Assembly: GCA_017427285.1 (NCBI GenBank)
Contig: JAFRTE010000016.1
Span: forward strand, 1 to 36,034
DNA from: Clostridia bacterium
GTDB lineage: Bacteria; Bacillota; Clostridia; Oscillospirales; UBA644
Direction: 5' to 3'
Length of the DNA stretch: 36,034 nt
In this document: positions 22,865 through 30,926 of the stretch, one piece after another
Layout of the letters: each line of letters begins with the position of its first letter
Numbering within the stretch: position 1 is the first letter of the stretch
Program-made: the position numbers and the translations under genes
The notes under the pieces: generated by a model
Told to the model about the DNA's origin: nothing
The model's database searches: none
What the model saw: only the letters and a program-made list of their open reading frames with translations

Positions 22865-22970
22865 GTTCACTTTCATATGCAAATAATCAAAAAGTGGACT
22901 ATAAAAGTGGACTAAAAGTGAACTTAAAGTGGATGTTAGGCTTGACAAATGCGAACTTATAGTGTATAAT
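22865..22970 (+). promoter_or_regulatory. Consensus promoter preceded by phased operator repeats
   Basis: TTGACA (22942-22947), 17 bases, TATAAT (22965-22970). Upstream are four direct repeats AAAGTGRAYT-like at 22891, 22904, 22915 and 22926 (spacing 13, 11, 11, about one helical turn) and one inverted copy GTTCACTTT at 22865. This looks like cooperative binding on one DNA face, perhaps by the winged-helix end of the gene that follows. Confidence 0.78.
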
Positions 22971-23002
22971 AATAGCAAAGATAATAAAAGGAAGGTTTTT
23001 CT

Positions 23003-24298
23003 ATGAAATTGGAAAACAGCTTCGAAACCGAAAACCAAGAGTTTAAATCAACCCTTCTCGAATTAGATAAGGGCATTATTTCGCTGACGGCGATGCTGAA
23101 TAAGTCCGGAAAAGGAAAGATTTATTTCGGGGTCAACGATTCAGGAGAAGTTATAGGCCTTAGCGGAACAATAGGGCAGGAAACAATCCGAAAAATCAGC
23201 ACAAGAATTTATGAAACTGTTCGTCCTCAAATAGTTCCCAAAATATATTTTGAGTCTTACGAAGAGAAAATGATTATCGTTGTTGAGGCTGAAGGATATA
23301 ATAAACCGTATTCCTCCAACGGCGAGTACAGAATCAGAGTCGGAAGTGAAAATAAAAAGGTAACTCCTGATGTGCTCGGAGAGCTCTTTTTCTCAAATCC
23401 ACAGGCCTTGATTGAGAATGCAGAGTCCATGAATCAGGACCTGACGTTTTGGGAACTTAAGCAGCTTTATTTAATTAAAGGTCTTTCAATAGATGAATCT
23501 ACCTTCGCCAGAAACATGGGACTTCTGACAAAGAACGGAAAATACAACTATTTGGCAGAAATACTGTCAGATAACAACAACTGTTCGATAAAGGTTGTTC
23601 GATTTAGGGGAACAGATAAACAAGAAATGATCAGCAGAAACGAATACGGATATCACTGTATGCTCGTTTCAATGAAACAGGTATATGACTATGTCGCAGC
23701 ATTAAACGAAACCCGCGTAGAGCTCGGGGGTGATATTCGTCGAAAAGAAACTCATTTGTTTGACATTGAATGCTTTGATGAGGCGTGGACCAATGCATGT
23801 CTTCACAATAGATGGGTAAAGAACATCCCGCCGGCAGTTTACATTTTCTCGGACAGAATAGAAGTAGTTTCAACAGGCGGTCTACCGTTTGATTTAACTA
23901 AAGAGGAGTTTTTTGCCGGTATTTCTCATCCGGTAAATCCTTCATTGCAAAAAATAATGGGACAACTTAATCTCGTTGAGCAAACCGGTCACGGTGTCCC
24001 GAAAATCATAAGTGTATATGGCACGAGCGCTTTTGACATTACAGATAACCACATTATCGTGACTATTCCTTTTGCCTTCGAACCGAGTATAAATCAAACT
24101 TCTTACGATGGACTTTCAAAATCACACTCATTGGTATTGAAAACTATAAAAAACAATCCATCTTTTAAAGTCGACGAAATCGTTAAAGTATGCGGGCTCG
24201 GCAGAACCAGGGTTTCAAAGATAATATCCGATTTAAAAGAGCTTGGAAAAATCGAACGTGCGGGAGGAAGCCGCAACGGGTATTGGATTGTCAAATAA
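23003..24298 (+). CDS. AlbA_2 (Schlafen-like) plus GHKL-ATPase-like regulator with winged helix
   Basis: 431 residues. The N-terminal about 125 are AlbA_2: ETENQEFKSTL, KIYFGVNDSGEVIGL and YRIRVGSENKKV. The middle resembles the HATPase_c_4 domain of proteins often labelled RecG-like: the NACLHNRW helix, RIEVVSTGGLPF and QTGHGVPKI, which would bind ATP. The last about 70 residues are a winged helix (HSLVLKTIKNN through GRTRVSKIISDLKELGKIERAG). Such proteins are thought to be transcription regulators; some Schlafen-like relatives act in phage defence. AAGGAAGG lies before ATG 23003. It is an opposite-strand insertion between the HNH and DUF1492 genes, with its own promoter and terminator. Confidence 0.86.
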   Translation: MKLENSFETENQEFKSTLLELDKGIISLTAMLNKSGKGKIYFGVNDSGEVIGLSGTIGQETIRKISTRIYETVRPQIVPKIYFESYEEKMIIVVEAEGYNKPYSSNGEYRIRVGSENKKVTPDVLGELFFSNPQALIENAESMNQDLTFWELKQLYLIKGLSIDESTFARNMGLLTKNGKYNYLAEILSDNNNCSIKVVRFRGTDKQEMISRNEYGYHCMLVSMKQVYDYVAALNETRVELGGDIRRKETHLFDIECFDEAWTNACLHNRWVKNIPPAVYIFSDRIEVVSTGGLPFDLTKEEFFAGISHPVNPSLQKIMGQLNLVEQTGHGVPKIISVYGTSAFDITDNHIIVTIPFAFEPSINQTSYDGLSKSHSLVLKTIKNNPSFKVDEIVKVCGLGRTRVSKIISDLKELGKIERAGGSRNGYWIVK

Positions 24299-24340
24299 TC
24301 TCACATTATACACCGTATTATTTGTAAAGCATAAAATGAA

Positions 24341-24377
24341 AAAGTCCCACGGGAATTACCTGTGAGACTTTATTCTT
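24341..24377 (+). terminator. Terminator of the AlbA_2 gene
   Basis: AAAGTCCCAC (24341-24350) pairs with GTGAGACTTT (24362-24371) with one mismatch. The loop side can extend by GGG/CCT, and the stem is followed by ATTCTTTTC. It may also work from the minus strand. Confidence 0.65.
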
Positions 24378-24447
24378 TTCTGATTATATCATAACACAAA
24401 GTGCCACGTGAAATCAAGAGCCTTTATATGTAATATAGTGTAGACTT

Positions 24448-24852
24448 TTAGATTATTTTTACTTTTTCAAGCGCAAGGTTGTGCATAAAGTAAATATTCC
24501 GTAGGCTATACCCCATACTTTCGGCGATACTTTTCCATCCGTTGAAACAAAGATACCGTTTCTCAAGAAGGATTCGGTACTCTTCGTTCTCCACCGTCTT
24601 TATTGCATCTGATATCTCTTTTTTTAGTCGCAGCAGCCCATCCATTTCCTGCTGCACCTCCTTTTCCATATCGACCACGGCTATTATCGTTTTCTCCATG
24701 GCAGAATCACTGTTTGCGACTTTCCCGCGGTTTGCGGATATAACTGACGTGCATTTTTCAGCAAGCTCACGCAACGAACGAATCTGGTCGATTTTGTCTT
24801 TAATTCTTGTGTCAAGCAGCCTGTACTGTGATAAATACTCTTTCGCCGTCAT
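24448..24852 (-). CDS. DUF1492 / sigma-region-4-like late regulator
   Basis: 134 residues. A long N-terminal coiled coil (about 1-95) with TAKEYLSQYRLLDTRIKDKI is followed by LLEKRYLCFNGWKSIAESMG and SLRNIYFMHNLALEKV, a sigma-70 region 4-like helix-turn-helix. This is DUF1492, close to the RinA/ArpU group of late-gene activators. Sitting last in the early operon and just before the packaging genes, it probably turns on the late promoter. The start ATGA overlaps the stop of the gene before it. Confidence 0.87.
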   Translation of the reverse strand: MTAKEYLSQYRLLDTRIKDKIDQIRSLRELAEKCTSVISANRGKVANSDSAMEKTIIAVVDMEKEVQQEMDGLLRLKKEISDAIKTVENEEYRILLEKRYLCFNGWKSIAESMGYSLRNIYFMHNLALEKVKII

Positions 24853-25103
24853 AATGACTCCTCCTTTATTCTTTTTAATAAATTCTCTCCGTCAAGCTTC
24901 GTCATAAGACAGAATCGATCCGAGAGAAAAAACTCCTCGCAGTCCTGCATCATCAGAATATGGACAATTCTTTTCGGATGCTTTCTGTGCTGTATAGCTG
25001 CGCTGCGGTAGTCTTTTGCCGCCTGAACAATAACTGCCTGGGCAAGATTCTCCCACGGATTGATTTCTTTCCTCCAATCTGTTTTCGAATTTTCCGTCTT
25101 TTT
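24849..25103 (-). pseudogene. Frame-shifted 3' part of a conserved phage gene (INPWENLAQAV protein)
   Basis: In the -1 frame relative to the next entry there is an uninterrupted coding stretch with TDWRKEINPWENLAQAVIVQ, AKDYRSAAIQ and DCEEFFLSDRF. It ends in KLDGENLLKRIKEESL at TGA 24849-24851, which overlaps the DUF1492 start. I recognise this pattern from small proteins placed before DUF1492 in clostridial phages. It has no ATG, GTG or TTG start. One extra A in the AAAAA run at 25099-25103 would join it to the gene that starts at 25210, giving one 120-residue protein. Confidence 0.55.
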
Positions 25104-25210
25104 ACACGATAGTTATTATTTCGCTTTTTCATATCATACTGCAGAATCTTCATAAGCGCTTCTCCCGCAGTGGGATCAGAATATCCTTCGTTGTTTTTGT
25201 AATAATTCAT
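24953..25210 (-). CDS. Small phage protein (N-terminal part, probably frameshifted)
   Basis: Read as it stands, 85 residues from ATG 25210, which has GGAGGAGAT upstream; the frame is open to 25267 but that part overlaps rusA. The beginning, MNYYKNNEGYSDPTAGEALM, is a conserved N terminus in clostridial phages. After about residue 37 the sequence becomes basic and unlike the family, while the other frame becomes convincing. So the natural product is probably the fusion described in the previous entry. Cause: deletion of one A, an assembly error in the homopolymer, or inefficient frameshifting. Function unknown. Confidence 0.65.
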   Translation of the reverse strand: MNYYKNNEGYSDPTAGEALMKILQYDMKKRNNNYRVKRRKIRKQIGGKKSIRGRILPRQLLFRRQKTTAAQLYSTESIRKELSIF

Positions 25211-25611
25211 ACGATCTCCTCCAACGGATGTATTTCGATATATATTCCTGTCGGAATGTCCGACCACTTCTTTTCGACCGACTCCTGAGCCACGAGAGCA
25301 TCGTCATACCAGAAACCGCATCTCGTCATGCAGTCTTTCAGAAGCTTCTGCAGATTATCCGTATCCGGTCTTGTAGCTCTCCATTCGCCGTGACGGTGGC
25401 TCTTTCCTTTGGGAAACAGCCAAATGGTGGAAAGAGATATGGGACACGAAAACGGTCTTTCCGGCCTGTGCGGTAAAAGAGATGCCGTTAAAAGCTTCTT
25501 TGCCTCCTTTACCGGCGGGGGATCGAAAAAGACGGGTCTGCCTCCCACAACGCGAACCTGCTTCTCCTGAGCTGTTGCAGTAGGCGGGATTATGTCTAAA
25601 AAGAAATTCAT
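25207..25611 (-). CDS. rusA: RusA-family Holliday junction resolvase
   Basis: 134 residues. RPDTDNLQKLLKDCM and GFWYDDALVAQESVEKKW hold the conserved acidic residues of RusA (D-DN and DD), which bind metal at the junction. The N terminus has FFLDIIPPTATAQ with the usual substrate-contact strand. It should resolve branched DNA after recombination and before packaging. It lies between the primase-helicase and DUF1492, a standard spot. Its start overlaps the end of a short open frame (ATGA). Confidence 0.9.
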   Translation of the reverse strand: MNFFLDIIPPTATAQEKQVRVVGGRPVFFDPPPVKEAKKLLTASLLPHRPERPFSCPISLSTIWLFPKGKSHRHGEWRATRPDTDNLQKLLKDCMTRCGFWYDDALVAQESVEKKWSDIPTGIYIEIHPLEEIV

Positions 25612-25733
25612 TTTTCTAAACCTCCTGATTTTTTAGTTCTTCCAGCTTTTCTTGTTACGTTATTCTCCTCAGAAGTGGTAGCGCGGGTGTACACGCCCCT
25701 ACCTCTTTGGGAGTGTAACGTAGTCTCACGATT
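25608..25733 (-). other. Possible tiny open frame and dyad between primase and rusA
   Basis: A 41-codon open frame (SQRGRGVYTRATTSEENNV in the middle) ends at TGA 25608-25610, overlapping the rusA start. It has no ATG; GTG 25694 would give 28 residues. Inside it is a dyad (25677-25703, GGTAG...CTACC around GGGTGTACAC). It may be a real small gene or a leader hairpin. Confidence 0.25.
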
Positions 25734-25782
25734 CTATATATTTATATATAGGGTGTAGAAGAAGAATTTTAAAATGCTGTTT

Positions 25783-27774
25783 TTAATGCCCGGAAACAGT
25801 AATGACTCCGCCCTTTAAAACGTACTCTCCGCCCATTTTTTTCAGACGCGCATAGACGGTTTTGTCAACGATGCCGAGATATTCGGACATATCCTTTACG
25901 GTGACACTGCCATTTATGTTTAAAACGTCGAAAGCGGTTCTGAACTCTTCAGCAGCATCGTCCGCTGTTTTGCATCTCGGATTGTCAAGATTTCTCGCCT
26001 GAGCAGAACCCTCCGTTGGCATCATAGAAAGAGCGCCTGATTTATCCACCCTATGAACCGGATAGTCAAACCAGAAATTCACCGGTTGCACAGGTTTAAA
26101 CTCACGCAGTGAAGACTCCATACGCCACGCAGTCGCATTGCCGTCTCGAAGAGTGTTTTTCAGCGTTTCCGTAAGCTCAAGCTGAATAATGTCGAGCTGA
26201 GCGTCCGGGTCCCTGGCAAACACTCCCGATCCCGAGGCTCTGTCCATTGCGCGTTTCATCCCCTGTGCGCCCTTTGAGTGATGGTGACAATATATAGCCG
26301 AACATCCCGTTTCCGCACATATCTTGTCGAACTGGTTACAGAAGGCGCCCATCTCAGACGCATTGTTCTCGTCACCGGTAATAACCTTGTAAATCGGGTC
26401 GATAATAATGGCGTCAAAATGCTGATCGCGGACTCTTCGTAAAAGCTTCGGAACAAGCTTGTCAAGAGGTACTGCGTGACCTCTCAGATTCCATAAAACA
26501 ATACTATTTGTATTGTTCATAGGAACGCCGAGCGCAGAGTAAATATCGAAAAAACGCTTTATGGCGCTTGCAGGATCTATCTCGAGATTAACATAAAGTA
26601 CTTTCCCTTTTTTACACTGAAACCCGAGCCACTGTATACCTTCCGCTATGGAAATGCAAAGCTCCATCAAAAGAATCGATTTGCCTGATTTCGACTGCCC
26701 GGATATGAGCATCTTATGCCCTCTGCGCAGAATACCCGTTATGAGTTCTTCCGGCGGCTGGGGAGGGGATGCGTGCTCTGACAGCGTTTCCATCTGCGGA
26801 AGCTCATCAGATACGCCTTCTACAAAATCAAGCCAGTCTATCCACGACTTTCGCCCTGTATTAACCGTTGCAAGGTACTGTCTGTTTCCGTTGCGCGTAA
26901 CGCCCGGCATACGTGACAGCCGTGAAGGGTTTCTGTTCTGCCTGTCTATAGAAAGCCCGTTTTTCTCAAGAAAATCGTAAAGGAAATCTACACGTTTTCT
27001 GTATTCGTCATAGCTGTCAGCATCTATATGCACAATAGCGTGAAGACTTTTGCCTCCGCTGTGCACGAGCGCTGCTATGGGAAGCTCAAGCTTTCTGTAA
27101 AGAATGTCCTGCTCGGAGATCGGCAGGGTGTCGGATTCTACAAGAGCGTATTTAAACCTGGTGACGTTTTCGTTTCTTACGCCGTTTCCGTCAACTGGAT
27201 TAAACCGTATCCACGCGCCGACATCTCTGTGCCAGTCGCCGATTGTCGCTCCGATGTCATCAGGATGCCGTCTAAGGGATGAGATAAGCTCTGCAGCAGT
27301 ACGGTCATACACGCCTTTGCTGGGAACCCATCTTCCTTCGCCGTCATGCCATACGTCTGTAGTGACATAGCCGACTCTGTCTTCAGGCTCAAATAGAAGC
27401 TCGAGATATGTGATAAGGTCCTGTACGGGATCCCACGATTCCGGATCCGGGAATCCCAGGAAACCGTCCATTGCGCCGTCATACTCGATCGTATCGTCCC
27501 AAGCCATGCATCCGTCTTCGCCGAACTGAGTCCAGCCTCTGTCCTTAGCCATCTGAATAATTGTGCCGCCGGTTACGGGAGCGGGGTTTCCGCGAAAGCT
27601 TTTCCATATACGCTCACATTCGCCTGTATGGTAACGTACGTCGTTTTTCGACCAGTCGTCCCATACTGAGCAGGGATAGCCCTCTTCTTTAAGGGCCATC
27701 CCGACGGATATCCAGTCCGCTCTTGTCAGCTTTGCAACGTCTATTGATTTAAGCGCTGAAAGTATGTTTTCCAC
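25783..27774 (-). CDS. Primase-helicase (PriCT-2, primase-like, RepA-type AAA ATPase, winged helix)
   Basis: 663 residues from GTG 27774 (AAAGGAG upstream). Domain order: PriCT-2-like helices at about 5-75 (LTRADWISVGMALKEEGYP, ECERIWKSFRG); a primase-like middle with VHSGGKSLHAIVHID and NPSRLSRMPGVTR; an AAA ATPase near 365 with Walker A SGQSKSGKS and Walker B AIIIDPIYKV; a C-terminal winged helix (VKDMSEYLGIVDKTVYARL). It should prime and unwind phage DNA during replication. Fused primase-helicases of this plan are usual in clostridial siphoviruses. A putative origin is not evident inside the gene. Confidence 0.9.
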   Translation of the reverse strand: MENILSALKSIDVAKLTRADWISVGMALKEEGYPCSVWDDWSKNDVRYHTGECERIWKSFRGNPAPVTGGTIIQMAKDRGWTQFGEDGCMAWDDTIEYDGAMDGFLGFPDPESWDPVQDLITYLELLFEPEDRVGYVTTDVWHDGEGRWVPSKGVYDRTAAELISSLRRHPDDIGATIGDWHRDVGAWIRFNPVDGNGVRNENVTRFKYALVESDTLPISEQDILYRKLELPIAALVHSGGKSLHAIVHIDADSYDEYRKRVDFLYDFLEKNGLSIDRQNRNPSRLSRMPGVTRNGNRQYLATVNTGRKSWIDWLDFVEGVSDELPQMETLSEHASPPQPPEELITGILRRGHKMLISGQSKSGKSILLMELCISIAEGIQWLGFQCKKGKVLYVNLEIDPASAIKRFFDIYSALGVPMNNTNSIVLWNLRGHAVPLDKLVPKLLRRVRDQHFDAIIIDPIYKVITGDENNASEMGAFCNQFDKICAETGCSAIYCHHHSKGAQGMKRAMDRASGSGVFARDPDAQLDIIQLELTETLKNTLRDGNATAWRMESSLREFKPVQPVNFWFDYPVHRVDKSGALSMMPTEGSAQARNLDNPRCKTADDAAEEFRTAFDVLNINGSVTVKDMSEYLGIVDKTVYARLKKMGGEYVLKGGVITVSGH

Positions 27775-27791
27775 ACAATTTCTCCTTTGCT

Positions 27792-28277
27792 CTAAAACGG
27801 GAGCTCGTCTTCATTGATAAGCGGACGTTCGTTTTCAGGTTCAAAGTACTTCTCGTCATAATCGTAGAAGCGGTCGATCTCGTTTACTACGCGTTCGTTG
27901 CCGTCACGGTCGGTATATGTGCGCGTATTGAAATGTCCGCGACCTTTACTTCCAACAATACCGTTCCAGTTCATGGAGAGCTTTTCTCCCTGCTTTTTCA
28001 TGCCGATGCAGCGGAAAAACGCAGAAAGCTTCCATTCCATCGTTTTGTAAAGCAAAAGGTCAAGACGTACGTTTGCAATTCCTTTTTCCGTCTCTACCTG
28101 CAGAGACAGCGATGCCTTGTTGCAGGCCGGGATCTTTGTGCCGCCGGGAAACCTTCCGCGTTCAAAACCTGTAACAGTGAAATTGTAGTCGCCTTCGTCG
28201 ATTGTGATAAACTCTTTTCCGTCGTTTTCAATAATATCGCTCCAGTCAAGGAACATGTTTTGATTAATATCTGTCAT
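27792..28277 (-). CDS. DUF669 protein (probable single-strand DNA-binding factor)
   Basis: 161 residues. DEGDYNFTVTGFERGRFPG and ACNKASLSLQVET are DUF669 strands, and GKGRGHFN-like SKGRGHFNTRTY with VNEIDRFYDYD is the conserved C-terminal part. It ends in the acidic tail EDELPF, like the tip by which SSB proteins recruit partners. It lies between the Sak4-like ATPase and the primase-helicase, which supports a role in recombination or replication. Function in the family is inferred, not proven. Confidence 0.85.
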   Translation of the reverse strand: MTDINQNMFLDWSDIIENDGKEFITIDEGDYNFTVTGFERGRFPGGTKIPACNKASLSLQVETEKGIANVRLDLLLYKTMEWKLSAFFRCIGMKKQGEKLSMNWNGIVGSKGRGHFNTRTYTDRDGNERVVNEIDRFYDYDEKYFEPENERPLINEDELPF

Positions 28278-28297
28278 TTGTATTTCCTCCGTTTTTA

Positions 28298-29266
28298 TTA
28301 ATTATTTGTACCGTCTGTTTTCATCCGGTCTATTATTTCCGTTATCTGCGGCCAGTATTTAAAAAGCCAGCCTGTAATGAAACTGTCGCCATAGTCCTTT
28401 ATCGGCGTGTCTTCCGGAAAATGACCCTTCATGGCTACCACTTTGCGGACATCGTTTTCCGTAACTCCGGATTCCGCCATCAGCTGTCTGAATCTGTCAT
28501 ATGCGGAATCGTAGACATCAGATGAAATGTCAGCTGTTTTCTTTTCCTGAAGCTGACCTTCCACCGCAGCTGAGATGTTTGCATAGTCAAGGTCTATTAT
28601 CTCCGGAAGCGCGACACGCGTTTTGGCGTCCCATGCTGGGTGATGGGAAGTGTAAATGACGCGTTTTCCATCCTGTGCTTTTTTCGTGTCGTTTTCCGAT
28701 GTTACGACAAACGTCTGGTAGTTGCAGAAAAGGAGCATATCGCACCATTCCTTCAGCAGGGGAGCGGTCTGTCGCGAAAGCTTCATCTCCCACCTGTCGT
28801 ATGCGCCCATCTCGTCAGGCTGCTCAAACTTGCGCATTTTCGCATGTGCGGTAATTACTACATGTATTCCTGCTGCGATAACGAGATCGCAGGCGGAGAG
28901 CATACGTGAAAATTCTTCTGACATATATGTATATCCTTTGCCGTAGCCGAAAGACTCGATGCTCGACTGTTTGTATTTATTGCACAGATAAGATATGATA
29001 AGCTGTTCTGCCCAGTCGGCAGTATCGATTACAAGCGTTCTGCATATGCTGGGAGTAATGGCTACTTCTTTAATGATACCGAGCAGTTCGTCCCATGTTT
29101 TCGGCTTGTCGATACGTCTAACGTCCATATGCGAAGTACCGCCTTCGGTATCTATAATGAGAGGGTCCGGAAACTGTGCGGCGAGGCTTGATTTCCCAAT
29201 ACCCTCGGGACCGTAAATTACGACCTTCTGCGCCCGTGAGATTTTACCTTTTGATATTTTCAGCAT
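28298..29266 (-). CDS. Sak4-like RecA-fold ATPase (phage recombinase)
   Basis: 322 residues. VVIYGPEGIGKSSLAAQFPDP is broken into a Walker A (GPEGIGKSS) and flanking strand; ICRTLVIDTADWAEQ is Walker B; VVITAHAKM is the sensor-like strand. This is the phage nucleotide-binding AAA_24/Sak4 group of single-strand annealing proteins. The C-terminal about 80 residues (DSAYDRFRQLMAESGVTENDV) add a helical domain. Placed with Gp157 and DUF669, it forms the recombination module of the phage. Confidence 0.88.
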   Translation of the reverse strand: MLKISKGKISRAQKVVIYGPEGIGKSSLAAQFPDPLIIDTEGGTSHMDVRRIDKPKTWDELLGIIKEVAITPSICRTLVIDTADWAEQLIISYLCNKYKQSSIESFGYGKGYTYMSEEFSRMLSACDLVIAAGIHVVITAHAKMRKFEQPDEMGAYDRWEMKLSRQTAPLLKEWCDMLLFCNYQTFVVTSENDTKKAQDGKRVIYTSHHPAWDAKTRVALPEIIDLDYANISAAVEGQLQEKKTADISSDVYDSAYDRFRQLMAESGVTENDVRKVVAMKGHFPEDTPIKDYGDSFITGWLFKYWPQITEIIDRMKTDGTNN

Positions 29267-29278
29267 TGTTTTACCCCC

Positions 29279-29791
29279 TTACTTTAATGAATATGACCGT
29301 TCTTCGACAAGCGAACATCCCGGTATTTCCGTACCTTCGGCAAGCAGCTTTTTAACGTCGTTTTTGCTGATTTCAGGCTCCTGATATCTGATGAAATCCT
29401 CATGGTTTTCCTGAAGCCATATTACTGCCGCATTGCGATCGGTTACGTTTACTCTTGATGTTTTACGGTAATTAAGCGTTGCTACGCCAAGATCCGTCTT
29501 TTCGCCGTTACATTCGCGGTCAAGGACCTGCAAAAGGCGTTTTTCTTTCTTTTCGAGCGATACGCGTCTGTCGTGAAGCCTTGTCTCTTCGGCTTTGACA
29601 GCTGCCTGTTCGGCCCGGAGATTAAGCGTGAGTTTTGCGAGATACTCAAGAATCGACTGTTTTTCCATTCTGAGAGAATCTATCTGTGAGCAGATGTTTT
29701 CAAGATCGCAGCCGACCTCTCCCGTCTCTTCGTCAATAACGATCTGATCGGTAAGGCGGAGTATCTCTTCGTTGATTTCGTAGAGTTTCAT
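29279..29791 (-). CDS. Siphovirus Gp157-family protein
   Basis: 170 residues. It begins MKLYEINEEILRLTDQI, then has a long charged coiled coil (about 30-105), followed by LGVATLNYRKTSRVNV and PGCSLVEERSYSLK, which are the marks of the Gp157 family. In streptococcal phages Gp157-type genes have been linked to phage resistance, and they usually neighbour recombination genes, as here. AAAGGAGG precedes ATG 29791. Confidence 0.88.
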   Translation of the reverse strand: MKLYEINEEILRLTDQIVIDEETGEVGCDLENICSQIDSLRMEKQSILEYLAKLTLNLRAEQAAVKAEETRLHDRRVSLEKKEKRLLQVLDRECNGEKTDLGVATLNYRKTSRVNVTDRNAAVIWLQENHEDFIRYQEPEISKNDVKKLLAEGTEIPGCSLVEERSYSLK

Positions 29792-29809
29792 TTGTTTTCC
29801 TCCTTTTTT

Positions 29810-30016
29810 TTAATAGTAATTACGGTGTTTGCTTTTGCCGATGCCGTTGAGTAAAGCGCATTTGAGGCACTGGTTGCTGTCAGAATCCACGTTTGCGGTT
29901 TTTTGACTTTCGAGCATAATGAGCTTTCCGGCTAGACGTTTTGACACTACGCTTATAGCGCTTAACACGCCAATGAGCTCTGCGGTCTTTTCCGATTCAT
30001 TGTGTTTTCCGTTCAT
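29810..30016 (-). CDS. Small helical phage protein
   Basis: 68 residues, with a hydrophobic-helical centre (TAELIGVLSAISVVSKRLAG) and a C-terminal CLKC pair. Small proteins with the ISVVSKRLA segment occur beside Gp157 genes in clostridial phages; no function is known. AAAGGAGG lies before ATG 30016. Upstream, 30060-30115 is an A/T-rich run that may help a promoter but shows no clear boxes. Confidence 0.7.
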   Translation of the reverse strand: MNGKHNESEKTAELIGVLSAISVVSKRLAGKLIMLESQKTANVDSDSNQCLKCALLNGIGKSKHRNYY

Positions 30017-30124
30017 CTCGACTTCCTCCTTTCTGAGGACTTTTTCCTTTCCTCACTACTTACTGGAGGATTTTTGGGGTTTTGAACGAAAAAATATGAA
30101 AAAATTTTTTTAGTGTGAAAATTT

Positions 30125-30619
30125 TCAGATAAAGTCCTTCAAAGCTTCTCGAAGAAGGGAAAAGATCCTGTTTTTCTGATAATTGACTGTAGACTGCCTT
30201 TTGCCTGTTTCTGCGGCGATCTCGCGTTCGGTCTTTCCCTGCATGATAAGCTCGCAGATGCGTTTTACCTCGGGATCAAGGCGGTCAAGCTCTTTGTGCA
30301 GAGCTGCTATGAGATCGCGATCCATAAGTATTGATTCCGGAGTTGGGGAGTCGTCCGGCAGCGTATCTCCGACAGCAAGATCGCTGTCTCCGATTTGCGC
30401 TTCGACGGATATGTACTTTTCGGACGTATGAAACGGACATCCAGGACAAATACCGTCACACATCCACAGCTGGGATTTTGTAATACGACATTCGCCGTTC
30501 GTCTGTGCGTGATAGCGTGTTTTCCAGATAGGCTGATAATATGCTCTGTAGACATCTTCGCTTACTTCAAAAAGCGTGCCGTTGACAGGAATAAAGAAGT
30601 TCCTTTCATTGTTTTTCAT
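30125..30619 (-). CDS. Phage sigma-70-like factor
   Basis: 164 residues. The C-terminal half is a region 4 helix-turn-helix: LDPEVKRICELIMQGKTERE and IAAETGKRQSTVNYQKNRI. The N-terminal half carries a cysteine cluster, CDGICPGC, that could bind zinc. There is no clear region 2, so it is probably a regulator related to the late transcription factors of clostridial phages, not a full sigma factor. CGGAGG lies before ATG 30619. It is the first gene after the structured leader at 30620-30900. Confidence 0.85.
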   Translation of the reverse strand: MKNNERNFFIPVNGTLFEVSEDVYRAYYQPIWKTRYHAQTNGECRITKSQLWMCDGICPGCPFHTSEKYISVEAQIGDSDLAVGDTLPDDSPTPESILMDRDLIAALHKELDRLDPEVKRICELIMQGKTEREIAAETGKRQSTVNYQKNRIFSLLREALKDFI

Positions 30620-30756
30620 TAAAATATCCTCCGTAGATTATTATTGGTACGGAGGAAACTTCGTTAACGGCCGCAAAAAGACAGCAGGGGACCTGCCGCA
30701 GCCCTGAAAGGAGATTTTCTCCGTCCGGTCTGCAGCTCCCCGCTCAATAGGCAGCT

Positions 30757-30784
30757 GTTATATGTATTTTGTTTTCCCGTCAAA
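30757..30784 (-). promoter_or_regulatory. Weak promoter candidate of the early replication operon
   Basis: On the minus strand TTTGAC (30779-30784), 16 bases, TATAAC (30757-30762). A leader of about 130 bases with a GGGGAGCTGCAG stretch, able to pair with the CTGC...TCCCC of a later hairpin, follows. Confidence 0.38.
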
Positions 30785-30832
30785 CACCGTTGAGCCCGCC
30801 GGCGATCACACGGCGCAGTGAATGACGCCAAT

Positions 30833-30897
30833 AAAAAAAACGCCGGTAAAACAGACCAACGGAAGATTAGTTCTTCCGAAGATCTGCCTTACCAGCG
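30833..30897 (-). terminator. Large stem-loop with T8, terminator or attenuator
   Basis: On the minus strand an outer 9-bp stem (30889-30897 with 30841-30849, one G-U), an inner CAGA/TCTG stem and a 7-bp CGGAAGA/TCTTCCG stem, then eight T (30833-30840). It separates the two small genes at the operator end from the sigma-factor operon. Confidence 0.8.
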
Positions 30898-30926
30898 TAT
30901 TGATTATTATTGCTGCGACATCAACG

